Made by a program: the position numbers and the translations under genes. A stretch of 64,000 nt of DNA from Craterilacuibacter sinensis (GTDB lineage Bacteria; Pseudomonadota; Gammaproteobacteria; Burkholderiales; Chromobacteriaceae). Below are positions 54,038 to 64,000 of this stretch, piece by piece (position 1 is the stretch's first letter; every line of letters starts with the position of its first letter). The notes below the pieces were generated by a model. It was not told the DNA's origin. It saw only the letters and a list, made by a program, of their open reading frames with translations, and made no database searches. Location of the stretch: NCBI RefSeq assembly GCF_009831765.1, contig NZ_WSSB01000005.1, forward strand, positions 124,001 to 188,000. Direction: 5' to 3'.

Positions 54038-54394
54038 ATGATTTCCATCCGTGAGCAGGACTATGGCCTGGATGTCGCCTTGTATGGCGAATTTACTCTG
54101 GCCGATTTCAAATTGTTCGAAGCGGCGCTGATGAAACGCGTCGGCGAGCAGCGCAAGCCTGATGTATTGCTGGACTTGTCCGAGCTGAAGGACTTCACCA
54201 TCGACATGGCGCTGGAAGAGGTGAAATTCATGCGTGCACATGAAAAAGACTTCGGCCGCATCGCGCTGGTGGTCGAGGATGTGTGGATCAAGCTGGCGAC
54301 CCATATTGCCGGCATGCTGTCCGATGCGCGCTCGCACCACTTTGAAACACTGGAAGAAGCGCAGGCCTGGCTCAAGGGCGCAGATCCGCTGTAA
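54038..54394 (+). CDS. SpoIIAA-like (STAS-type) domain protein
   Basis: A 118-residue single-domain protein of the SpoIIAA-like / STAS fold: [18 protein letters not shown], then [20 protein letters not shown], and a final [13 protein letters not shown] helix. Many relatives have no known partner. There is no anti-sigma or transporter gene directly paired with it. GAGAGG precedes the ATG. It lies 73 bases before tex on the same strand. Confidence 0.8.
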   Translation: MISIREQDYGLDVALYGEFTLADFKLFEAALMKRVGEQRKPDVLLDLSELKDFTIDMALEEVKFMRAHEKDFGRIALVVEDVWIKLATHIAGMLSDARSHHFETLEEAQAWLKGADPL

Positions 54395-54467
54395 GGCTTG
54401 CAGGGCTTGCTTTTACCGGTTTAGCCGCTACAGTAGGGACTTTTCTTCGCCAAGACAGAAAAGCCGC

Positions 54468-56771
54468 ATGATCAAGTCTATTGCCAGCCGCCTCGCGGCG
54501 GAACTCAATGTCCGCGAGGCGCAAGTCCTTGCCACGGTCGAACTGATTGACGAGGGCGCAACCGTGCCCTTTATCGCGCGCTACCGCAAGGAAGTGACCG
54601 GAGGTCTGGACGACACTCAGTTGCGCCTGCTGGATGAGCGCCTCGTCTATCTGCGTGAGCTGGATGCCCGCCGCGATACCATACTCAAAAGCATTGCCGA
54701 ACAGGACAAGCTCAGCCCTGAGCTGCAGGCCGCCATTTTGGGCGCCGATAACAAAACCCTGCTTGAAGACCTGTACCTGCCGTACAAACCCAAACGCCGT
54801 ACCCGTGCCCAGATCGCGCGCGAAGCCGGGCTGGAGCCGTTGGCCGATAGCCTGCTGGCTGATCCCACCCAAGTGCCCGAAGCGGCGGCCGCTGCTTATA
54901 TCTCGGTGGATAAGGGTGTCGCCGATGCCAAGGCCGCACTGGATGGTGCCCGCGCCATTCTGATCGAACGCTTTGCCGAAGATGCCGCACTGTTGGGTGT
55001 TCTGCGCGACAAATTGTGGCAAGAGGGCGAGCTGACCGGCAGCGTGGTGGCGGGCAAGGAAGCCGAAGGCGCCAAGTTTTCCGATTACTTCGCCCATCGC
55101 GAGCCGATACGCAGTACGCCTTCACACCGCGCGTTGGCACTGCTGCGTGGCCGCAATGAGGGCATTCTGACGCTCAGCCTTAAATACCAGCCGGACGAAA
55201 CGCCGATTACCGAGCGTTCGGCTTATGAGCTATTGATTGCCCGCCATTTTGCGGTGGCCGATCAGGGCCGTGCCGCCGATAAATGGCTGCTGGACGGGGT
55301 GCGCCTGTGCTGGCGTGCCAAGATTTTTCTTTCCTTCGAGCTGGAGCTGCTGGGCCGGCTGAAAGACGCGGCTGACGCCGAGGCGATTAAGGTGTTTGCC
55401 GGCAATCTGCACGACCTGCTTTTGGCCGCGCCGGCCGGCGCGCGTGCCACCATGGGGCTGGATCCGGGCATCCGTACCGGCGTGAAAGTCGCCGTCGTCG
55501 ACGCCACCGGCAAACTGCTGGACACCGCCACCGTTTACCCGCACGAGCCGCGCCGCGACTGGAATGGCGCACTCTCGACCCTGGCTGCGCTGGCCGTGCG
55601 CCATCAGGTTGATCTGATTGCCATCGGCAACGGCACCGCCAGCCGCGAAACCGACAAGCTGGCCGAAGAGCTGACCCGTGCGCTGCCGCAACTGGCGATG
55701 ACGCGCGTGGTGGTGTCAGAGGCCGGCGCATCGGTGTATTCGGCATCCGAGCTGGCTGCACGCGAATTTCCGGCGCTGGACGTTTCCTTGCGTGGTGCGG
55801 TGTCGATTGCCCGGCGCTTGCAGGACCCGCTGGCCGAGCTGGTGAAGATAGACCCTAAAAGCATCGGTGTCGGCCAGTACCAGCACGACGTCAACCAGAG
55901 CCAGCTGGCCAAGTCGCTGGACGCCGTGGTGGAAGATTGCGTCAACGCCGTCGGGGTGGATGTGAATATGGCCTCGGTGCCGCTACTGACCCGCATCTCG
56001 GGGCTGAATGCCACGCTGGCGGCAAATATCGTGGCTTATCGAGATGCCAACGGTGCGTTCAAAAGCCGCAAGGCGCTGTTGAAAGTGCCGCGTCTGGGTG
56101 AAAAAACCTTCGAGCAGGCGGCAGGCTTTTTGCGCATACGCGGCGGCGACAATCCGCTGGATGCGTCGTCGGTTCACCCGGAAGCCTATCCGGTGGTGGA
56201 GAAGATCGTCAGCCGTACCGGGCGTGCGGTGTCCGAACTGATTAGCGACGCCGGCGCCATCAAGGCGCTGCGTCCGTCCGACTACACCGACGAGCGTTTT
56301 GGCTTGCCGACGGTGATGGATATCCTGAAAGAGCTGGAAAAGCCGGGGCGCGACCCGCGCCCCGAGTTCAAGACGGCGACCTTTCAGGACGGGATCGAGG
56401 ACATCAAGCATTTGCTGCCGGGCATGGTGCTGGAAGGTTGCGTCACCAATGTCACCAACTTCGGTGCCTTTGTCGATATCGGCGTGCACCAGGACGGGCT
56501 GGTGCATATTTCCGCCTTGTCCAATAAGTTTGTCGATGATCCGCGTACCGTGGTCAAGGCCGGCGATGTGGTGCAGGTCAAGGTGATGGAAGTGGATGTG
56601 GCGCGTAAACGCATCGCGCTGACCATGCGCATGAGCGACGAGCTTGGCGCCCAGCGTTCCAGTGCACCGACTGGCCGCAGCGATGCCCCGCGTGGCGGTA
56701 AGGGCAAGGCAGTGGAAAAGGCGCCGGCCAATAATGCGATGGCGGAAGCGTTGGCAAGGCTGAAGCGCTAA
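54468..56771 (+). CDS. tex: Tex family RNA-binding transcription accessory protein
   Basis: A 767-residue protein with the usual Tex order: N-terminal helical Tex domain ([20 protein letters not shown]), a YqgF/RNase-H-like domain ([18 protein letters not shown], near 325), a helix-hairpin-helix pair ([20 protein letters not shown]), and a C-terminal S1 domain ([20 protein letters not shown]). Tex binds nucleic acids and affects transcription and RNA handling. Length and motifs are normal. A strong terminator follows. Confidence 0.95.
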   Translation: MIKSIASRLAAELNVREAQVLATVELIDEGATVPFIARYRKEVTGGLDDTQLRLLDERLVYLRELDARRDTILKSIAEQDKLSPELQAAILGADNKTLLEDLYLPYKPKRRTRAQIAREAGLEPLADSLLADPTQVPEAAAAAYISVDKGVADAKAALDGARAILIERFAEDAALLGVLRDKLWQEGELTGSVVAGKEAEGAKFSDYFAHREPIRSTPSHRALALLRGRNEGILTLSLKYQPDETPITERSAYELLIARHFAVADQGRAADKWLLDGVRLCWRAKIFLSFELELLGRLKDAADAEAIKVFAGNLHDLLLAAPAGARATMGLDPGIRTGVKVAVVDATGKLLDTATVYPHEPRRDWNGALSTLAALAVRHQVDLIAIGNGTASRETDKLAEELTRALPQLAMTRVVVSEAGASVYSASELAAREFPALDVSLRGAVSIARRLQDPLAELVKIDPKSIGVGQYQHDVNQSQLAKSLDAVVEDCVNAVGVDVNMASVPLLTRISGLNATLAANIVAYRDANGAFKSRKALLKVPRLGEKTFEQAAGFLRIRGGDNPLDASSVHPEAYPVVEKIVSRTGRAVSELISDAGAIKALRPSDYTDERFGLPTVMDILKELEKPGRDPRPEFKTATFQDGIEDIKHLLPGMVLEGCVTNVTNFGAFVDIGVHQDGLVHISALSNKFVDDPRTVVKAGDVVQVKVMEVDVARKRIALTMRMSDELGAQRSSAPTGRSDAPRGGKGKAVEKAPANNAMAEALARLKR

Positions 56772-56792
56772 GCCCATCTGTTTCCTTGAAAA

Positions 56793-56818
56793 GCCCGCCA
56801 AAGTTGCGGGCTTTTTTT
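56793..56818 (+). terminator. Terminator after tex
   Basis: GCCCGC (56793-56798) pairs with GCGGGC (56806-56811) around a seven-base loop, followed by seven T residues. Confidence 0.9.
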
Positions 56819-56952
56819 GCGGGCAGGCATCACCAGGCCCGGGATTCAGGGCAAGCGCAGGCGGATTTGCGGGAGCTTGAGCGTGCTAACTGCATTGGCA
56901 TGATGTGGTGATCCGGTTTATCTTCTGGGGATTGCCAAACTGCGAGCGCACC

Positions 56953-57924
56953 ATGTCTATCCCTTTGCAATTTTCATCCTACCAATTTGCCTCTCCCCAA
57001 GCCGGTCCGCGCTTAATCGTGCTGGGCGCCGTGCACGGTAACGAGGTTTGCGGCACCTTGGGTATCCGCCGTTTGCTGGCCGAATTCGAGAGTGGCGCAC
57101 GCGTGCTCAAGCAAGGCTGCGTAAGCTTGGTGCCGGTGACCAATCCGCTGGCCTACAACAAGGGCGAGCGCTCGGGCGACCGCAACCTTAACCGTAATTT
57201 TGCGCCGACCGATACGCCGCTGGAGTTTGAAGACCGCATCGCCAACTGGCTATGCCCGCTGCTGGCGCAACACGATGTGCTGCTTGATCTGCATTCTTTC
57301 CAGTCCAAGGGGCAGGCTTTTGTGTTTATGGGGCCGCATGACAATGCCGGTACGCTGGAGCCGTTTGTCCATGCGGCCAAGGAAGAGGCACTGGCGCGCC
57401 GTTTGGGGGTGAATCGTGCGGTGGATGGCTGGCTGTCGACCTATGCGCTGGGGGTGAAGCGGCGGGTGGCCTTGTTTGGCGAGGCCGATTCGCGCCAGAT
57501 GCAGCTGAATACCGACCCGCGCTACGGCATGGGCACGACCGAATGGATGCGCCGTTGTGGCGGCTGGGCGCTGACGCTGGAGTGCGGCCAGCATGAAGAC
57601 CCGGCCGCACCCGATGTGGCGTATCAGGCCATCGTCAATACCTTGGCGCACCTGGGGCTGATTGATGCACCCGCACCTGCACCGGTTGACGGGATGGAGG
57701 CGCTGTCGCTGTATGAGGTGATTGACCGCATGCACGCCGATGATCAGTTTGTGCGCGAGTGGGTCAGCTTTGACAAGGTAAAAAAGGGTGAGCAGATCGC
57801 CATCCGCGCCGACGGCACGCCGGTACTGGCCGTGGACGACGGGCGCATCGTGTTCCCCAATGTGAAATCGCAGGCGGGGCAGGAGTGGTTTTATCTGGCG
57901 CGCGAGTCGGGGCGGCTAGGCTGA
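56953..57924 (+). CDS. Succinylglutamate desuccinylase / aspartoacylase family enzyme
   Basis: A 323-residue zinc deacylase of the M14-like AstE/AspA family. The metal-binding motif is GAVHGNEVCGT (His, Glu), the third ligand is the His in LLDLHSFQSK, and NLNRNFAP holds the substrate-binding Arg/Asn. A C-terminal beta domain follows (about 230-323). The substrate is not certain: the ast operon is not present, so deacylation of another N-acyl amino acid is possible. The start at 56953 is chosen by family fit; the ribosome site is weak. Confidence 0.85.
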   Translation: MSIPLQFSSYQFASPQAGPRLIVLGAVHGNEVCGTLGIRRLLAEFESGARVLKQGCVSLVPVTNPLAYNKGERSGDRNLNRNFAPTDTPLEFEDRIANWLCPLLAQHDVLLDLHSFQSKGQAFVFMGPHDNAGTLEPFVHAAKEEALARRLGVNRAVDGWLSTYALGVKRRVALFGEADSRQMQLNTDPRYGMGTTEWMRRCGGWALTLECGQHEDPAAPDVAYQAIVNTLAHLGLIDAPAPAPVDGMEALSLYEVIDRMHADDQFVREWVSFDKVKKGEQIAIRADGTPVLAVDDGRIVFPNVKSQAGQEWFYLARESGRLG

Positions 57925-58028
57925 ATGCGGCCATTGTTGTGGCGCACACACTTGGCTAGATAATGACTTTTGAGTAAAATAGCAGTGCATCGCTATTTAT
58001 ATTACTTAACGACCCTGAAAGGGGTGTC

Positions 58029-59090
58029 ATGACGTGTGTTGTCGCTGACCTGATTCCCGACAGGCAAGCTATGCCGGACGTTGCCGGCGAGCCTGCCCGG
58101 CAGGATATCCAAACCTTGCGCGAGGCGCTGGCGCGCAGTCAGTGCGAGTTGCAGGCCAGCAGGCTTGCCCTGGCCCGGCAGTCGCGTGAGCTGGCTTTTT
58201 ATCGCGCAGCCCTGGATACCCTGCCTACGCCTATTTTTGCCAAAAATTCCGAGTTGCGATTTACATTTTTCAATCACGCCTATGAGGATTTTTTTGGAGT
58301 AAGTCGCGATGACTATCTGGGCAAGAGCGTGATGGAGCTCGATTATCTGCCTCTTGACGAGCGGATAGCGTATCAGGAAGAAGATGCCCGGATGCTTGCC
58401 TGCCAGAGCGTTGCGAACCACGAGAAGATTTACTCTTCACCGCTTGATGGGGGCGGGAGAACGACTCTTTACTGGAGCAGGGGGTTCTCCGATGACACGA
58501 CGGGTGTTGCCGGCCTCGTCGGTATGATTGTTGATATTTCCGGGCAGAAGGCGCTACAGGACGGCTTGCGAGAGACGGTTGAACAACTGGTACAGGCGCA
58601 TGAACAGGTGCGCACGCAGAGCCTGACCGATGAACTGACCCAGCTTGCCAACCGGCGTGCTGCCATGTTGCGCTTGCAGGGGCTGTTTGCACTGACCGAG
58701 GCCGGTGAGCTCGGCTTCAGCCTGATCCTGTTCGATCTTGACCACTTCAAGCGCATCAATGACAGTCACGGTCATGATGCCGGGGACACTGTCCTGCAGG
58801 CGTTTTCCAGTGTACTGCGCGAGCATTGCCGGCAGAGTGATATGGTGGCGCGTTTCGGTGGCGAAGAATTCATCTGCCTGCTGCCTGGCGCGTCGCTGGA
58901 AACGGCTGGGCATATCGCGCAGCGGATTCTTCAAGCGTTGCAAAGGCCCGGCGTCAGCCCCTGGCCTGTGACCTGCAGCGCCGGCGTTGCCGCTTTTGCG
59001 TCCGGCGATACCGCAGCCGGACTGATCAAGCGGGTCGATGATGCGCTTTACCGTGCCAAGCGTACTGGGCGTAATCGGGTTTGCTGCTGA
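58029..59090 (+). CDS. PAS-domain diguanylate cyclase
   Basis: A 353-residue soluble protein with an N-terminal coiled region, a PAS domain (about 55-180; LPTPIFAKNSELRFTFFNHA) and a GGDEF domain. The active-site motif is GGEEF (near residue 277), and an inhibitory I-site RQSD lies five residues before it, so it should make c-di-GMP with product feedback. The domain link has the LTDELTQLANRRAA start of GGDEF domains. A signal sensed by the PAS domain is unknown. Confidence 0.93.
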   Translation: MTCVVADLIPDRQAMPDVAGEPARQDIQTLREALARSQCELQASRLALARQSRELAFYRAALDTLPTPIFAKNSELRFTFFNHAYEDFFGVSRDDYLGKSVMELDYLPLDERIAYQEEDARMLACQSVANHEKIYSSPLDGGGRTTLYWSRGFSDDTTGVAGLVGMIVDISGQKALQDGLRETVEQLVQAHEQVRTQSLTDELTQLANRRAAMLRLQGLFALTEAGELGFSLILFDLDHFKRINDSHGHDAGDTVLQAFSSVLREHCRQSDMVARFGGEEFICLLPGASLETAGHIAQRILQALQRPGVSPWPVTCSAGVAAFASGDTAAGLIKRVDDALYRAKRTGRNRVCC

Positions 59091-59362
59091 GGGGCTACTC
59101 CAGCCTGTTGCGTGTTGTCGGTGTGTCGCGCCATTTTTACGGCGGGCTGAACACCGCCAGCCATCGCGTGTTGATCAGACCCGCTTATGTGTACTGATCT
59201 TGCGATCATGCAAAATGTAGGTAAGATCTAGCTGTTTTTATTGTTAAGGAATGACCGCGGGCCTGCCCGTGATCCTATGGACCCTTTCCCCTCTGTCTGT
59301 TCTGTTGTTCATCCCGCATCCCCCTTGTACTGCCACGCGCATTTCCGACAGGAGGCGCCATC

Positions 59363-60670
59363 GTGGAAGTGCTGATCCTGATAGGCCTGATTATTCTCAA
59401 TGGCGTGTTTGCCATGAGCGAGATCGCGCTGGTCACCGCGCGCCGCGCACGTCTGTCCAAGCTCGCCGATAACGGCGACCACGCCGCCGCTGCCGCGCTC
59501 AAGCTGGGCGAAGAGCCGACCCGCTTTTTATCGACAGTACAGATTGGCATTACTTCAATCGGTATTCTGAACGGTATCTTCGGCGAGGCCGTACTGGCCG
59601 AGCCGCTGGCCGTGTGGCTGGTGTCGCTGGGCGTGCCGGGGCACGGTGCGTCGATTGGCGCGACGGTGGGGGTGGTGATCGTCATCACCTATGTCTCTAT
59701 CGTGGTTGGCGAACTGGTGCCCAAACGGATCGGCCAGATGGCCCCCGAGACTATCGCCCGGCTGGTGGCGCGCCCGATGCAGTATCTGGCACTGGCAACC
59801 CGGCCGTTCGTGCACTTGCTGTCGCTGTCGACCGAGGCTTTGCTGCGCCTGATGGGGGTGCGTAACCAGATTGCCAGCGGGGTGACCGAGGAAGAGATCC
59901 AGACCATGCTCGACGAGGGCAGCGAGAGCGGCACCATCGACACCCACCAGCACGAGATGTTGCGTAATGTGTTCCGTCTCGATGACCGCCAGCTCTCGTC
60001 GCTGATGATCCCGCGTGCCGACGTGGTCAGCCTCGACACTACGCTGCCGTTTGCCGACAACCTGGCACGGATGACCGGCTCTGAGTTTACCCGCTATCCG
60101 GTCTGTGCCGGTGCGCTGGACCGGCTCAGCGGCGTGGCCAACGCCAAGCATGTGCTGACCGCAGCCCTGGCCGGCGGCGAGCCGGACTGGGCATCACTGC
60201 TGCAACCGGCGCTGTTCGTGCCGGAGACGCTGACCGGGATGGAGCTGCTCGAACAGTTCCGCGTTGGCGGCACCCAGATGGCGATGGTGATCGACGAGTA
60301 TGGCGAGGTCGAGGGTATTGTTACCTTGCATGACCTCCTGGAAGCGGTCACCGGTGAGTTCACCCCGCGTGACGCAGACGACGCCTGGGCCTTGCAGCGC
60401 GAGGATGGCTCGTGGCTGCTGGACGGCTCGATTCCGGTGCCCGAACTCAAGGACAAGCTTTCGCTCAAGGAAACCCCGGAAGAGGACAAGGGCCGCTACC
60501 ACACCCTGTCGGGGATGATCATGCTGCTGTTGGGGCGGGTCGCGCGTACCGGCGATATCGTGTGCTGGCAAGGCTGGCAGCTGGAAGTGGTCGATATGGA
60601 CGAGATGCGTATCGACAAGGTGCTTGCCAGCCGGGAGGTGGTCGAGCCGGATAATGACTTGCCTGCCTGA
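59363..60670 (+). CDS. HlyC/CorC-type transporter with CBS pair
   Basis: A 435-residue membrane protein: an N-terminal CNNM (DUF21) domain with about four membrane segments (1-140), a CBS pair (about 205-325; SLMIPRADVVSLDTTLPFAD and GEVEGIVTLHDLLEAVTGEF), and a C-terminal CorC_HlyC domain. Relatives act in Mg2+/Co2+ efflux. The start codon is GTG with GGAGG nine bases upstream. A 272-base leader precedes it, without a known riboswitch; a proline-rich frame at 59251 is noted but unproven. A terminator follows. Confidence 0.92.
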   Translation: MEVLILIGLIILNGVFAMSEIALVTARRARLSKLADNGDHAAAAALKLGEEPTRFLSTVQIGITSIGILNGIFGEAVLAEPLAVWLVSLGVPGHGASIGATVGVVIVITYVSIVVGELVPKRIGQMAPETIARLVARPMQYLALATRPFVHLLSLSTEALLRLMGVRNQIASGVTEEEIQTMLDEGSESGTIDTHQHEMLRNVFRLDDRQLSSLMIPRADVVSLDTTLPFADNLARMTGSEFTRYPVCAGALDRLSGVANAKHVLTAALAGGEPDWASLLQPALFVPETLTGMELLEQFRVGGTQMAMVIDEYGEVEGIVTLHDLLEAVTGEFTPRDADDAWALQREDGSWLLDGSIPVPELKDKLSLKETPEEDKGRYHTLSGMIMLLLGRVARTGDIVCWQGWQLEVVDMDEMRIDKVLASREVVEPDNDLPA

Positions 60671-60708
60671 GTGGCCAGGCACAGCGGCTAGCCGCTACTT
60701 TTTCGGCA

Positions 60709-60742
60709 AGCCGCGGGCGTTCAGATGCCCGCGGCTTTTTTA
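60709..60742 (+). terminator. Terminator after the CorC-type gene
   Basis: A perfect ten-base-pair stem (60709-60718 with 60727-60736) with an eight-base loop, followed by a T-run. It also separates the convergent aminopeptidase gene. Confidence 0.9.
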
Positions 60743-60783
60743 TCGCTGTACGCGCGTCCGGCATCCGAAAGCCGGCACTTGCA

Positions 60784-62562
60784 TCAGACTGGCTGCGTAG
60801 AGGCCAGTAGCCAGTCGCGGGCGGCACCTTCTACATGCGGCAGTAGCCGGCTGCGTACTTCGGCATGGTAGGTGTTAAGCCAGTCGCGCTCGGCGGTGTC
60901 CAGCAGTGCAAGCACGATGCAGCGCGTATCGATCGGGCACAGCGTCAGCGTCTCGAAAGCAAGAAAATCATTGAACTCGCTGACGCCTGCCTCGATATTG
61001 AGTACCAGATTTTCAATGCGTACCCCCCAGCGCCCCGGCCGGTAGATGCCCGGCTCTATCGATGTCACCATGCCTTCCTGCATCGCCATGTGTGGGGTCG
61101 GCAGCGCGCGCGAGATGCTTTGCGGGCCTTCATGCACATTAAGGAAATAGCCGACACCATGGCCTGTGCCATGGCCGAAGTCTATGTTTTCCCGCCACAG
61201 CGGTGCACGCGCCAGCGCGTCCAGCATGGGCGACAGCGTGCCTTTGGGGAAACGGGTGCGCGACAGATTGATCACGCCCTTGAGTACCAGCGTAAAGTCG
61301 CGCTTTTGAGCCTCACTGGGGGTGCCGACCGCGACGACGCGGGTGATGTCGGTGGTGCCGCCCAGATACTGGCCGCCGGAATCTATCAGCAGCAAGCCGT
61401 CGCCCTGAATGGTGGCGTGAGCCTGAGCTGTGGCGCGGTAGTGCGGCAATGCGCCGTTGGCGTTAAAGCCGGCAATGGTGGCGAAACTCTCGGACACAAA
61501 GCCCGCCCGGCGCGCGCGCGCGGCGGTGATCTGGGTGTCGATATCCAGCTCGGTCACGCTTTCGCGGCCTATGACCGACTCGAACCAGGCAAAAAATTCA
61601 CACAGTGCCGCGCCATCTTGCTCCATGGTGGCGCGGATCTGGCTGGCTTCGGCCTTGCTCTTGCATGACTTGAATAGCGTGCTGGGGTTGATGCTTTCTA
61701 TGATGCGCACGCGGTCCGGTACGCTTTGGGCGAAACCCTGGGTGACCCGTGCCGGATCCAGTAATAGCGTAGCGTCCGGTGCGAGTGCGGCCAGCGCCGC
61801 TTTGGCATGGGCATAGGGGGCGAGCGTGATGCCATCGGCACCAAGGCGTGCGGCAAGGGCTGCATCCAGCTTGCCGGCGCCGACAAACAAGGTGGCGCTG
61901 TCGTGCCTCAGTAGCAAATGGGCAAGAAAGACCGGGTTGTAGCTGACATCACTGCCCCTGAGGTTGAGCAGCCAGGCGATATCGTCCAGTGTCGAGAGCC
62001 AGTGGTAGTTGGCGTCTTGCGCGGCCATGGCGCTGCGTACGCGTGTGATCTTGTCGGCACGGCTTTCGCAGGCGGCAGGTGGCAGATGTTCGTACACCGG
62101 TGCGCTTGGCAGTGCCGCGCGCTCGCTCCAGATGGCGGCGACCGGATCAAGCGCGGTGTTGAGCACGACGCCGCTATGACTCAGCGCCTGCTTGAGGGCA
62201 CGGGCGGCGCCTTGCGACAGCACATCGCCATCGACAGCCAGTACCTGGCCTGCTTTTAGCTGGCTGGCCAGCCAGTCGAGATGCTGGGTGCTGGCGGCCG
62301 TTTCAACCTTGACCAGCGTAACCCCGCTGCCGGCAAGCTCCTGTTCGGCTTGCGTCCAGTAGCGGCTGTCCGCCCAGAGGCCGGCAAAATCCTGAGTGAC
62401 AATCAGCGTCCCCATGGAGCCGGTAAAACCCGACAGCCATTGCCGCGCCTGCCAGTGCCCGGGCAGATATTCGGACAGATGCGGGTCGGACGACGGAATC
62501 AGGCAGGCATCAAGGCCTAGCGCAGCCATATGCTGGCGCAGGCGGGTCAGGGCAGGGCTCAT
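60784..62562 (-). CDS. Xaa-Pro aminopeptidase (M24B family)
   Basis: A 592-residue metallopeptidase that removes N-terminal residues before proline. Two creatinase-like N-terminal domains (about 1-300; LIPSSDPHLSEYLP) precede the pita-bread catalytic domain with metal ligands in LLIDSGGQYLGGTTDITRVV (two Asp), FGHGTGHGVGYFLN (His), SIEPGIYRPG (Glu) and RIENLVLN (Glu). The three-domain layout is like eukaryotic APP1 and its bacterial relatives, longer than E. coli PepP. GAGGAAG precedes the ATG. Confidence 0.93.
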   Translation of the reverse strand: MSPALTRLRQHMAALGLDACLIPSSDPHLSEYLPGHWQARQWLSGFTGSMGTLIVTQDFAGLWADSRYWTQAEQELAGSGVTLVKVETAASTQHLDWLASQLKAGQVLAVDGDVLSQGAARALKQALSHSGVVLNTALDPVAAIWSERAALPSAPVYEHLPPAACESRADKITRVRSAMAAQDANYHWLSTLDDIAWLLNLRGSDVSYNPVFLAHLLLRHDSATLFVGAGKLDAALAARLGADGITLAPYAHAKAALAALAPDATLLLDPARVTQGFAQSVPDRVRIIESINPSTLFKSCKSKAEASQIRATMEQDGAALCEFFAWFESVIGRESVTELDIDTQITAARARRAGFVSESFATIAGFNANGALPHYRATAQAHATIQGDGLLLIDSGGQYLGGTTDITRVVAVGTPSEAQKRDFTLVLKGVINLSRTRFPKGTLSPMLDALARAPLWRENIDFGHGTGHGVGYFLNVHEGPQSISRALPTPHMAMQEGMVTSIEPGIYRPGRWGVRIENLVLNIEAGVSEFNDFLAFETLTLCPIDTRCIVLALLDTAERDWLNTYHAEVRSRLLPHVEGAARDWLLASTQPV

Positions 62563-62647
62563 GGGGCTTCCTCTTGCGGGTAGGTCCCCATTGTCGGTGG
62601 CGAAAGCGCTGGCGGCAAGTGCGGATAGTGGCCGCCAGCTTTACACA

Positions 62648-64000
62648 TTAGCTCCGGCTCAGCCGGAATCGTCCTGCGCTCTTGCGCAGTGTGGATATCA
62701 GGCCCGCGGTCTGGCCGATTGCCTGGCGGCACTGTGCCAGCGCGATCTGGTTTTGTTCGGCCAGTTGAGCGACCTGCTCGATCCCGGTGGCAATTTCCTT
62801 GCTAGCCAGCCCCTGCTCGCCAATAGCGTGAACGATCTGGGCAACCTGCGTCTGAATGTGCTGATTGCTCGAGTCCAACTGGCGTATCGTTGTCCCGGTT
62901 TGGACAATGAGTCCTTCTTGCGCGGTGACGGCCTCGGCATTGTTCTGCATGGCATGATTAGCGTTTTTGATGCTGTGCTGGATACTCGCCATTGTGCTTT
63001 CGATCTCGCCGGTTGAGCGAGCTGTTCGTTCGGCAAGCTTGCGTACTTCATCCGCAACCACGGCGAAGCCGCGTCCGGCCTCGCCGGCACGAGCGGCTTC
63101 AATGGCTGCGTTCAGCGCCAGCAGATTAGTCTGCTCTGCCACATCGCGGATCACGTTGACAATATTCTGGATTTTTGTCGATTCGGACTGCAGACTCTCG
63201 AGCACCATACTGACATCTCCCGCTTTCCGGGCAACATCCAGCATGCCTTTACTGGCCTGATCTATTGCTATCAGCCCCTTGCCCGAGTGCGTCATACCGT
63301 CCTCGACATTTTGCAAAATGGTCTGTCCGGACTCGGCAATATGGTTGACGCTGACGGTCAGTTGTTCGACTGAACTTGCCATCATCGCCACGGCATCGCT
63401 TTGGCGGGTGATGCGCTCGAACAGCCCTTCGCTTTGCTGGTCAATTTGCGCGGACTGGGTGGATAGCTCATCTGATTGGGCATGAATGGCTTGCGCCAGC
63501 GTAGTCAGCCCGGATTGCATCTGCCCCATGGCCGCCATGGCGCTGCGGGGCGGTGCGGAGGGTATGGCGATATCCAGATGCCCGGCTGCAACCTGATGCG
63601 CGATCTGCGCCAATTCTTGCGGGTCGGCTCCCAGGCTGTGGCGAAGACCGCGCAGCATCCAGGCTATCGACAGCATGGCCATCAGTACGGCCGCCAGCGC
63701 GAGGCTCGCGCAGACTATCTGGTAATACTGCAGATCTGCGGCCAGTTCGGCACGCTTGTTTGTGGCATGTTGCGCCGTTTGTTTGCCTTGCTCGATCAGT
63801 GTCTGGCGTATTTCACGCCATAGTGGCGTTTCCTGCTTATTCAATCGCTCACGCGCCAGTACGCCATCGCTGGCTGCCATGCTGGCAATCTCGGTGATCA
63901 GGCGATCACGTTGTTCGCTTTTGGCACGGATTTGAGCCAGGGCGCTCTGGGATTGCGCATCCGAGAGTGATTCGGCCCGTTTCAGGTCTTCGTGAAATGT
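62648..64000 (-). CDS. Methyl-accepting chemotaxis protein (cut by window end)
   Basis: The frame stays open to the right edge, so the N-terminus lies outside the window. The visible 450 residues contain the end of a helical periplasmic sensor, a membrane segment ([20 protein letters not shown]), a HAMP-like region ([20 protein letters not shown]) and the full signalling domain with tip [20 protein letters not shown]. The missing part should hold TM1 and the first part of the sensor. An internal ATG at 63880 is not the true start. It lies 85 bases downstream of the divergent strand's aminopeptidase start region, on the same strand as that gene. Confidence 0.93.
   Translation of the reverse strand, partial: TFHEDLKRAESLSDAQSQSALAQIRAKSEQRDRLITEIASMAASDGVLARERLNKQETPLWREIRQTLIEQGKQTAQHATNKRAELAADLQYYQIVCASLALAAVLMAMLSIAWMLRGLRHSLGADPQELAQIAHQVAAGHLDIAIPSAPPRSAMAAMGQMQSGLTTLAQAIHAQSDELSTQSAQIDQQSEGLFERITRQSDAVAMMASSVEQLTVSVNHIAESGQTILQNVEDGMTHSGKGLIAIDQASKGMLDVARKAGDVSMVLESLQSESTKIQNIVNVIRDVAEQTNLLALNAAIEAARAGEAGRGFAVVADEVRKLAERTARSTGEIESTMASIQHSIKNANHAMQNNAEAVTAQEGLIVQTGTTIRQLDSSNQHIQTQVAQIVHAIGEQGLASKEIATGIEQVAQLAEQNQIALAQCRQAIGQTAGLISTLRKSAGRFRLSRS

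Overview
The window reads as a chromosome segment of a moderately GC-rich betaproteobacterium. A Neisseriales / Chromobacteriaceae-type organism is my best guess, inferred from the mix of PHA genes (phaP, phaR), bluB, selO, thiBPQ with a TPP riboswitch, hypF and many chemoreceptors; nothing in the window identifies a species. No rRNA, tRNA or CRISPR array was seen.

Region 1 (about 1-12,130) is the left part of a Mu-like transposable prophage, cut by the window start. On its right a S24-type repressor (+) faces a long leftward early operon: a small Ner-like DNA-binding protein, the MuA-type DDE transposase, the MuB-type ATPase, then a tightly overlapped run of small, mostly unnamed genes (winged-helix, zinc-finger, DUF3164, HU), GemA and the Mor activator, ending in a terminator. 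Beyond it lies a lysis cassette (amidase, holin-like protein, nested Rz/Rz1 spanins) and the start of the head-gene leader (DksA/TraR-like, DUF2730, gp26-like). The ner-transposase junction carries six copies of a GGTTTCCACC site, two of them inside each reading frame, which is the most striking unexplained DNA signal in the window.

Region 2 (12.2-21 kb) is host DNA: LysR regulator, SelO AMPylator, a hypothetical protein, BluB, a chemoreceptor, PepE dipeptidase, a DUF1345 membrane protein and a dihydrolipoamide-dehydrogenase-like flavoprotein that lacks one of the two redox cysteines. Region 3 (21.05-26.43 kb) is framed by two inverted copies of a ~140-bp hairpin-rich repeat and holds a tail-anchored GNAT-like protein, a PagL-like lipid A deacylase and the thiamine-importer operon thiBPQ behind a TPP riboswitch.

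Region 4 (26.4-41.7 kb) has a YbaK-type tRNA deacylase, a Cache chemoreceptor, the yjcH-actP acetate uptake pair behind a hairpin-rich leader, ettA, pdxY, an RNA-type methyltransferase, a lysozyme-inhibitor-like periplasmic protein, trxC, glycerate kinase, a Kv-type channel with a zinc ribbon, cysK, a lipoprotein, ychJ, an acetylpolyamine deacetylase-like enzyme and a glutathione peroxidase. Region 5 (41.7-64 kb) has a candidate sRNA, an M14 carboxypeptidase, the phasin/PhaR pair, an isolated hypF, a four-CBS/PAS/GGDEF/EAL protein, a six-TM chemoreceptor, two tandem EamA transporters, a SpoIIAA-like protein, tex, an aspartoacylase-family enzyme, a PAS-GGDEF cyclase, a CorC-type transporter, an Xaa-Pro aminopeptidase and a fourth chemoreceptor cut by the window end. 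The host part is rich in signal transduction (four MCPs, two c-di-GMP proteins), which suggests a motile, free-living lifestyle.
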